Assembly: GCA_047618565.1 (NCBI GenBank)
Contig: JBLHKW010000152.1
Coordinates: 1-12,262 of the forward strand
Direction: 5' to 3'
DNA: 12,262 nucleotides
From: JBLHKW01 sp047618565
GTDB taxonomy: Bacteria; Planctomycetota; UBA1135; GCA-002686595
In this document: positions 7,012 through 12,262 of the stretch, piece after piece
Layout of the letters: every line of letters starts with the position of its first letter
How positions within the stretch are numbered: position 1 is the first letter of the stretch
Notes under the pieces: generated by a model
Database searches by the model: none
Seen by the model: only the letters and a program-made list of their open reading frames with translations
What the model was told of the DNA's origin: nothing
Made by a program: the position numbers and the translations under genes

Positions 7012-8646
7012 ATGGCGAGCTCCGACCTCACTTCACTGGCCCACACGGCACACGCCAGCGGCTCCGAGGGCTCTGCCCGGGCGCGTCCGAGCCTGAACGA
7101 GTGGCTGGCCCTCGTGCTGGGGCTCGCCCTGATCGCGCGCTATCGCTGGCTGGTCGACGACGCCTTCGTCTACTTTCGCTACGTCGACAACCTGCTCTTC
7201 CTGGGTCGCGGCCTGGTCTACAACCACGGCGAGTTCGTAGAGGGCTACTCGAGCCCCCTGTGGACGCTGGTCATGATCGTGTTGCGCGCCCTGCGCATCG
7301 GCTACTGGGAGATGGTGCTCGGCATGGGCCTGGTCACCTACGTGGGATTCTGGTTTCTCGCCGTGCGCGTCAACCGCGCCCTCAGCCCGCTCGGCGCGCG
7401 TGCCTTCTCGTTCCCATTGCTCTTCCTGAGCACCAACTACGCGGTCATGACCTGGTTCACTTCCGGACTGGAAGTGCCCTTCGTGCAGCTCGCCGCGGTG
7501 TCGTTCGCGTGGCTCATCGTGCGACCCTCGTCGCGCCTGGCCCAGGTGCTCGTGGCGCTCGCGCCGCTCGTACGACCTGAACTGGTGCTGCCCTTCGTGA
7601 TCGTCTTCGCGTGGGTCTGGTGGCGCGCACGTCGATTGCCCTGGTTCCTGGGCCTGCTGGCCGTGGCAATTCAGGTGCTCTGGATGTCGTTCCGCATCTA
7701 CTACTACGCGGATCTGTTTCCGAACACGTTCCATCTGAAGGACGGAGTCTGGGTCGAGCAGGGTCTGAGCTATCTGGCCGACGCCTTCCTGCCGTACCAC
7801 ATTCCGTTCATCGTCGCGGGCCTGCTCGGGGCGACGCTGCTCGTGCGCAGGCGTTCGTTGCCCGCTTTCTGGCCCGAGCGCCTGGTGATGCTGCTCTGCG
7901 CCGTTCCAGGCATCTTGTACGTGATCAAGATCGGGGGCACGCACCTGCACTACATGTACCTGGCCTTTCCGTTCTGCCTGGTGCTGCTCTCCCTGTCGGG
8001 CTGTGTCGAGCGGTTGTTCGAGCCCCTTTCCGCCAGGCGAGCCGTCGCAGGCACCGGCTCCACAGTTCTCGCCGTCGCCGTCTGCGCCGCATCGCTCAGC
8101 CTGTATCCCAAGCAGGAACCGCGTAACCCGCTGTGGCTCGAGCCGCGCGGCTCCAAGGTTGCGCACACCATCTCGGACGCCAACCTGGCGCGACACCACC
8201 GCGACCTCTCCTACAGGAAACGCCGTGCCGAGGTGCCGCTCGAGACCATCCTCGAACTGCGCGACCGCTTTCCCGGCCAACCCGTGCCGCACCACGAGAC
8301 CCTGGTGCACAGCTGGTGCGCCACAATGTACCGCGCTCCGGAGACGCTCACCATCAACCGGCATGGCCTGACCGACGGCGTGCTGGCGCACATCCACTGC
8401 ATCCCGTCACGTCCCGGTCATTACCCGCTGCGACCGTTCGCGCTCGACATCGAGACCGTGCAGAACGAGGCCACAGAAGTCGGCCGCGGCATGTACCGCG
8501 CAGCGGTCGATCAGGGGCGCGCGCCGGAGTGGATCGTCAAGAACGTCGATCAGCTCGAGCGCATCGCCAGCAAGATCTACAACCGCCACGACTTCATGGA
8601 GAACGTCGGTCTGGCGCTGCATTCCGAGCCGAAGATCCGGCCCTGA
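7012..8646 (+). CDS. Multi-pass membrane glycosyltransferase, AftB-like (GT-C fold)
   Basis: From the ATG at 7012 the protein is 544 residues; an in-frame TTG at 6961 would add 17. About ten hydrophobic spans lie between residues 30 and 365. A conserved first-loop block reads V-D-D-A-F-V-Y-F-R-Y (Asp49-Asp50) followed by G-L-V-Y-N-H-G-E-F-V-E-G-Y-S-S-P-L-W-T-L, with R-P-E at 188-190 and Y-Y-A-D-L-F-P-N-T-F at 231-240. These blocks typify the AftB-like branch of GT-C polyprenyl-phosphate-sugar transferases, in which acidic residues of the first external loop serve catalysis. A soluble C-terminal part of about 175 residues follows the last span, presumably outside the membrane. The donor and acceptor cannot be read from the sequence. 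No other glycan gene is adjacent, and the neighbours are on the opposite strand. Confidence 0.82.
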   Translation: MASSDLTSLAHTAHASGSEGSARARPSLNEWLALVLGLALIARYRWLVDDAFVYFRYVDNLLFLGRGLVYNHGEFVEGYSSPLWTLVMIVLRALRIGYWEMVLGMGLVTYVGFWFLAVRVNRALSPLGARAFSFPLLFLSTNYAVMTWFTSGLEVPFVQLAAVSFAWLIVRPSSRLAQVLVALAPLVRPELVLPFVIVFAWVWWRARRLPWFLGLLAVAIQVLWMSFRIYYYADLFPNTFHLKDGVWVEQGLSYLADAFLPYHIPFIVAGLLGATLLVRRRSLPAFWPERLVMLLCAVPGILYVIKIGGTHLHYMYLAFPFCLVLLSLSGCVERLFEPLSARRAVAGTGSTVLAVAVCAASLSLYPKQEPRNPLWLEPRGSKVAHTISDANLARHHRDLSYRKRRAEVPLETILELRDRFPGQPVPHHETLVHSWCATMYRAPETLTINRHGLTDGVLAHIHCIPSRPGHYPLRPFALDIETVQNEATEVGRGMYRAAVDQGRAPEWIVKNVDQLERIASKIYNRHDFMENVGLALHSEPKIRP

Positions 8647-8692
8647 CGGCCTCTGGTCGAGCAGGTGACGGATTACTGCGGCTCGGTTTCTG

Positions 8693-9271
8693 TCAGGTGA
8701 GCGCGCCGACGAGGGCCAGCGTCGCGGACGCGACCGCGCCGTAGAATCCTCCGGAGGCTTCCACACGCCGCAATCCAGGAGTGGCCCAATCCAGGTGGTC
8801 GCGGGCGATCTCGTCGGCGATGGGCTGTGCCTTGCCCTCGGTTGCGGACCAGAGCAGGAGCAGGCTGCCCAGGTGGTCGACCGCTGCGCCCCGCGCAGCC
8901 CCGCGCTGAAACTGCACGCCGGCAGCTTCCGCGAGCTGGCGAACGCGCACCGCGGCGTCACCCTCGTAGCGCCCTTGCGCCCATAGGGACTGGACCAGGG
9001 GGCCTGTCTCCGGCCGCAGGAAGAGGTCGTGGTAGTCGGCACCGCGAGCCTCGATCCAGTCACGCTGTTCCTCCTGGGAGGGCAGCTCGATACCAAACTC
9101 GGTCAGGGCAGTCCTGAGGGTGGGTTCCCGGAGGCGTGCCAGCTGGGGCGCATCGACTTCCTTGACGAGCAGGCCGCCCAGAAAATCCGCGACTGCCTTC
9201 AGCGCCGCTCGCTCTGGCCGGGCTTCACCTTGGGGGCTCTGCGCTGACCCGGGATCGTGCGTCTGTTTCAC
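8693..9271 (-). CDS. TorD/DmsD-type molybdoenzyme assembly chaperone
   Basis: This 192-residue soluble protein starts at GTG 9271, which overlaps the TGA of the molybdoenzyme gene as GTGA. The frame is open further upstream but would then run through that gene, so the overlapping GTG is preferred. The all-helical body carries a TorD-like core: A-D-Y-H-D-L-F-L-R-P (78-87), then P-L-V-Q-S-L-W-A-Q-G-R-Y, Q-L-A-E-A-A-G, and a D-H-L-G-S-L-L-L-L segment (132-140). Such chaperones bind the Tat signal of a partner molybdoenzyme and hold it for cofactor insertion before export. Position directly behind a Tat-tagged catalytic subunit supports this role strongly. Sequence similarity alone is modest, so a NarJ-like relative is possible. 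Confidence 0.8.
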   Translation of the reverse strand: MKQTHDPGSAQSPQGEARPERAALKAVADFLGGLLVKEVDAPQLARLREPTLRTALTEFGIELPSQEEQRDWIEARGADYHDLFLRPETGPLVQSLWAQGRYEGDAAVRVRQLAEAAGVQFQRGAARGAAVDHLGSLLLLWSATEGKAQPIADEIARDHLDWATPGLRRVEASGGFYGAVASATLALVGALT

Positions 9272-12054
9272 GAGAGCTTCCGGATGCGCACGACGGTGCT
9301 GTTGAACGCTTGCTGGCCCGAGATGTAATCGGGAGCGATGGGCAGGATGTGGTTCTGGGCCCAACCGTTGCCGCTGTTGCGCTGCCACTTCTTGTGGTCG
9401 CCGGCGGAGTCGTCCTGCCACCACATGTTGCGCTCCCAGTCCTCGTCTCGCAGGCCCTTGCCGTCCATGCCCGCGGATTGAGTGCCGACGGGATCCTGCT
9501 TGCGTGCCTGGGCGACGCTCGAGTACTGGTCGTGTCCGAGCGAGTTCGAGATCGCGATGGCGGCGGGGTGGACGCCCTTGGTGATCACGATCGGTAGCTC
9601 GAGCTTGCGCTCGATCGGTCCATCCCCCAGCTCCAGGCTCGGCATGGCCTTGTGCAGGGTCGTGGAACGATGGCCCGTGAGCTCGATCCAATCGCCGTTC
9701 TTCAACCCGAAGCGCGCGGCGGTGTCCGGGTGAAGCCAGGCCGGGTTCGAGTGGACGATTTCGGAGCACCATTTTAGGTTGGCCGTGCGCCCGTGGTTGT
9801 GGACACACCACTTGAAGGACGTCATCACGAGCTGGTCGTCGTCCAGGTCCCGGTGTTCCTCGGGCAATTCGAATTTCGGCCAGGGCGAGAGGTCGTACTC
9901 GTGTCCCGCGTGATGCGGCGCGCGGTTCTTGCCTTTCGAGTTCGCGAGGGATGTCAGCTCCGTCGTGTCCTCGTTTCGCGCCGTCTTGACCACGAACTCC
10001 GAGTGGACCTCGAACTTGCGGCTGGGTGTCTTGAAGCCCCGCACGGCCTTGCCATTCGCCAGGATTCCGATGCCCTTACCGTCCTTCGTGATAATCCCGG
10101 TCTCAGGATCCGTCGTGGCGTCGGCGAGGTCCGTGTCACTCAGGGGTAGCAGGTGCGGCTCGAAGTATGGCCGTTGCTGCGGATCCTCGTACGCGCCCTC
10201 GTTGCGCAGGAAGTCGAGCGGGTCGGAGTACTTCTCGGCGTCGAAGGGGATGTCCTTCGTCCACTCGCGCATGTACTCCTCCTGACTGTGCTGTGCGAAC
10301 CAGTGCTCGGCCATGTCGCCGCCCATGCGCCGTGCGAGCTCGGGCAGGATCTCGCGCACGTCCTTGGCTTCACCCAGCGGTTCGGCGACCGGCCAGCGGA
10401 CGTTCACGTAGGGCTTCAGGTTGTAGGCGCCACGCGCGTCCAGTTCCCAGCGCTCGAGGTAGGTGGTCCAGGGCAGGACCATGTCCGCGAAGTGCGCGGT
10501 CTCGTTGTAGAAGGGGTTGATGCAGACGTGGAAGCCGATCTTCTCCTCGTCCATCAGCACGCTGCGCGTGACGTCCATTTCGGGCCACGTCATCGGCGAA
10601 TCCAGGTTGTAGGACATGTACACCTGGATCTTGGCGCGCTCCTGCTTCAGGTACCAGTAGACCACCTCGCCCACGCGCATCGTGTTCCAGGTGTTGGCCA
10701 GGATGAACTCGGGCGGGTCGGCCAGTATCGAATGCGCCTTGGTCTTGGCGGGCTGCGGCGGCAGCTTGAAGCGACCCTTGTCCATGCCACCGGTCCACAT
10801 CCAGCACCAGCCGCCGTTCTTGCCCACGCTTCCGACGAGGCCGTTCAGCAGGATGATGCTGCGGTCGTTCCAGTAGCCATTGATGTGGGCCGAGGAGCCA
10901 CGATTGCACATCGTCGTCGCGCGCGGCGCTGCGGCTGCGAACTCGCGCGCGATCCTGGCGATGTCGGCGGCGGGGACCGTGCTGATGCCTTCGGCCCATT
11001 CGGGCGTGGCGTCCTTGAGCACGTGCTCCCAGACGTCGTCCAGGCTGGCGTTGGCCCAGGTGGCGAACCACTTCTCGTCAGCGAGCTTCTCCTTCACGAT
11101 GACGTGCCCCATGGCCAGCGCGATGGCGCCGTCGGTGCCCGGACGGGGCATGAAGAACTCGTCGGAGTTGCCGGCCGTGTTCGACATGCGCACGTCGAAG
11201 GTGACCAGCTTGGCTCCGTTGTCGAAGCGACCCCTCTGGATGCGCTGGGCGCCGGCCACGTGGCCCTGGTGGGCCTCGAACATGTTGGAGCCGAAGTTGA
11301 GGATATACTTCGAGTGCTCGTAGTCGCCGAGGTCCCAGTCGGACTCGAACAGGTAGGTCAGGTTGGCTGCCCGGCGCGAGGCCGAGCACAGACCACGGTG
11401 GTTGAGCTGCGTCTTGGTGCCGAAGGCGTTCAGGAATGCGGAGACCGGGTCCTTGGAACGGCTGCGGCCCTGGTGGAAGGCAAACTGTGTCGGGTCGTCT
11501 GCGCGGCAGGCATTGAGGCGTGTCGCCAGTTCGTCATAGGCCTCGTCCCAGCTGATGCGACGCCACTTGCCTGCGCCGCGCTCGCCGACACGCCGCAGGG
11601 GATAGAGCAGACGTTCGGGGTGGTACTGGTGGTTGAGTCCCGCTTGACCCCGCGCGCACAGCTTGCCGCGCGAGTTGGGATCCTTGGGGTTGCCGTCGAT
11701 CTTGATCACGCGCCCGTCCTTGACGTGCGCGATCGTGCCGCAGACGGTCGAGCACAGCTGACACATGCCCGGGATGCGCTCGGTGTCCTTGTACTTGTCC
11801 GGGTCCGGGAAGCGTGTCTTCTTGTTCGGTCCCGGTAGCTTGCACACGCCGGGCGTGTGCAAGCTCTCGGGGGCATAAGGGTTGCCTGCGTTCTCGATCC
11901 AGACCCTGTCGCTTTCAGCCGGGCTGGCGGAGCGACCGCGGACGTCACCCGTGTCCGGTGAACGAGTGGACGAGCATGCCGCCAGGCTCCCGCCTCCGAG
12001 CAACGCAGTGCCGAGGCGCAGGATGGAACGCCGGTGGGGCATGGGCGTGCTCAT
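9268..12054 (-). CDS. Tat-exported molybdopterin oxidoreductase catalytic subunit (DMSO-reductase superfamily, PsrA/PhsA/TtrA-like)
   Basis: The 928-residue protein starts with a twin-arginine signal, H-R-R-S-I-L-R-L-G (Arg8-Arg9), ending in a lipobox L-A-A-C (Cys27), so a Tat lipoprotein is likely. A linker of about 70 residues precedes the [4Fe-4S] motif Cys98-x2-Cys101-x3-Cys105-x27-Cys133 (G-M-C-Q-L-C-S-T-V-C ... K-L-C-A-R-G). The Mo/bis-MGD domains follow. L-N-H-R-G-L-C-S-A-S supplies Cys223 as the likely molybdenum ligand, which places it with the Cys-ligated polysulfide, thiosulfate, tetrathionate and periplasmic nitrate enzymes. The C-terminal dinucleotide-binding domain (about 730-880) includes N-P-A-W-L-H-P-D-T-A-A-R-F-G-L-K-N-G-D. 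It should reduce or oxidise a small compound in the periplasm, passing electrons via the adjacent Fe-S subunit. Substrate is unassigned. The ATG overlaps the upstream stop (ATGA). Confidence 0.93.
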   Translation of the reverse strand: MSTPMPHRRSILRLGTALLGGGSLAACSSTRSPDTGDVRGRSASPAESDRVWIENAGNPYAPESLHTPGVCKLPGPNKKTRFPDPDKYKDTERIPGMCQLCSTVCGTIAHVKDGRVIKIDGNPKDPNSRGKLCARGQAGLNHQYHPERLLYPLRRVGERGAGKWRRISWDEAYDELATRLNACRADDPTQFAFHQGRSRSKDPVSAFLNAFGTKTQLNHRGLCSASRRAANLTYLFESDWDLGDYEHSKYILNFGSNMFEAHQGHVAGAQRIQRGRFDNGAKLVTFDVRMSNTAGNSDEFFMPRPGTDGAIALAMGHVIVKEKLADEKWFATWANASLDDVWEHVLKDATPEWAEGISTVPAADIARIAREFAAAAPRATTMCNRGSSAHINGYWNDRSIILLNGLVGSVGKNGGWCWMWTGGMDKGRFKLPPQPAKTKAHSILADPPEFILANTWNTMRVGEVVYWYLKQERAKIQVYMSYNLDSPMTWPEMDVTRSVLMDEEKIGFHVCINPFYNETAHFADMVLPWTTYLERWELDARGAYNLKPYVNVRWPVAEPLGEAKDVREILPELARRMGGDMAEHWFAQHSQEEYMREWTKDIPFDAEKYSDPLDFLRNEGAYEDPQQRPYFEPHLLPLSDTDLADATTDPETGIITKDGKGIGILANGKAVRGFKTPSRKFEVHSEFVVKTARNEDTTELTSLANSKGKNRAPHHAGHEYDLSPWPKFELPEEHRDLDDDQLVMTSFKWCVHNHGRTANLKWCSEIVHSNPAWLHPDTAARFGLKNGDWIELTGHRSTTLHKAMPSLELGDGPIERKLELPIVITKGVHPAAIAISNSLGHDQYSSVAQARKQDPVGTQSAGMDGKGLRDEDWERNMWWQDDSAGDHKKWQRNSGNGWAQNHILPIAPDYISGQQAFNSTVVRIRKLS
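11837..11865. repeat. Perfect 29-bp palindrome inside the molybdoenzyme gene
   Basis: AGCTTGCACACGCC (11837-11850), one G (11851) and GGCGTGTGCAAGCT (11852-11865) make a perfect inverted repeat with 14-bp arms. It encodes residues Ser64 to Leu73 of the catalytic subunit (S-L-H-T-P-G-V-C-K-L), in the linker between the Tat/lipobox signal and the [4Fe-4S] domain. The transcript would form a very stable hairpin about 190-220 bases after the start codon. Confidence 0.9.
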
Positions 12055-12262
12055 TTCGCGTCACCATCGCCGTCGTCGCCCTCACCGTTGAACCCGGGTT
12101 CGCCCCACGAGTAAACGCTGTACGCGTCGTTGTGATAGCTCTGGCCCTCGGAAGGGATCTTCGGCTCCCAGGCCGCCATGGGGTGGTTCTTGTCCACCGC
12201 GTATCTCGTTCGCGGCTTCGTCTGTTTCTCGGGCCTCAATGTCTCGAGGGCACCCTCCTTCT
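12051..12262 (-). CDS. 4Fe-4S electron-transfer subunit of the molybdoenzyme (C-terminus only, truncated by window edge)
   Basis: The minus-strand frame is open from the right edge to a TGA at 12053-12051, giving about 70 residues. Its first visible part, A-L-E-T-L-R-P-E-K-Q-T-K-P-R-T-R-Y, matches the conserved end of NrfC/PsrB/TtrB-type four-cluster ferredoxin subunits (L-x-P-E-x-x-T-K-P-R-x-x-Y). The Cys clusters lie outside the window. An unusual tail of about 45 residues follows, rich in Tyr, Trp and Pro and ending in G-E-G-D-D-G-D-G-D-A-K. The subunit would carry electrons between the catalytic subunit and a membrane quinone-linked anchor, presumably encoded further right. The stop overlaps the catalytic subunit start by ATGA. 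A TTG at 12239 could pose as a start but is internal. Confidence 0.75.
   Translation of the reverse strand, partial: KEGALETLRPEKQTKPRTRYAVDKNHPMAAWEPKIPSEGQSYHNDAYSVYSWGEPGFNGEGDDGDGDAK

Noticed and set aside
7033..8397. Long - strand open frame antisense to the glycosyltransferase
   Set aside because: Its product is Gln/His/Glu-rich, the usual mirror of Leu/Trp/Val-rich membrane codons, and it has no motifs.
9272..9811. N-terminal extension of the TorD-like reading frame up to an upstream start at 9811
   Set aside because: The extension lies wholly inside the molybdoenzyme gene and reads as low-complexity Arg/Gly/Pro sequence; the GTG at 9271 with its GTGA overlap matches operon style and chaperone length.
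10153..11838. 561-codon + strand open frame antisense to the molybdoenzyme
   Set aside because: The opposite strand carries an unmistakable [4Fe-4S]/molybdopterin protein; the antisense product is Val/Gly/His-rich with no recognisable domain.
1..12262. CRISPR array, tRNA, rRNA, phage or integrase genes, toxin-antitoxin or defence genes
   Set aside because: Looked for on both strands; no regularly spaced direct repeats, no tRNA-like cloverleaf or rRNA segments, and no proteins of these classes were found.

Overview
The window is GC-rich bacterial chromosome with tightly packed genes: nine proteins (two cut by the window edges) and one small non-autonomous insertion. I saw no rRNA, tRNA, CRISPR array, integrase or intact transposase. 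The organism is most likely a member of Planctomycetota or a similar environmental lineage. This is inferred from protein style: a secreted PQQ-like propeller starting D-W-P-Q-F-Q-G-P-N-R, a secreted toroid protein with PDG repeats, a lipoprotein HlyD-type adaptor, and a sulfatase-like lipoprotein. No marker gene is present to prove it.

Layout. Positions 1-140 (+) hold the tail of an unrecognised protein. Positions 168-2602 (-) form a two-gene operon with an ATGA overlap: a lipid-anchored membrane-fusion/HlyD-type adaptor followed by a secreted squalene-cyclase-like alpha/alpha-toroid protein. Positions 2742-3797 (-) encode a TauD/TfdA-type Fe(II)/2-oxoglutarate dioxygenase. It is divergent from a secreted PQQ-like beta-propeller protein at 3969-5255 (+). 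The convergent gap 5256-5469 is filled almost entirely by a MITE-like palindromic element of about 194 bp with 17-bp terminal inverted repeats. It is flanked by CTAG on both sides, and the left CTAG contains the propeller gene's stop codon. Next come a sulfatase-superfamily lipoprotein (5470-6885, -) whose formylglycine site is replaced by Thr, and a divergent multi-membrane-span AftB-like glycosyltransferase (7012-8646, +).

The right third (8693-12262, -) is a respiratory-type molybdoenzyme operon, read right to left. It has the C-terminus of a 4Fe-4S electron-transfer subunit, then a 928-residue Tat-exported, probably lipid-anchored molybdopterin oxidoreductase (PsrA/PhsA/TtrA-like), then a TorD-type assembly chaperone. 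Both junctions are 4-bp stop/start overlaps. The membrane anchor (NrfD/PsrC type) would be expected beyond the right edge. The substrate cannot be read from the sequence.

The two strongest unexplained structures are the MITE-like element at the propeller stop codon and a perfect 29-bp palindrome (14-bp arms, 1-base centre) inside the molybdoenzyme coding sequence at 11837-11865.
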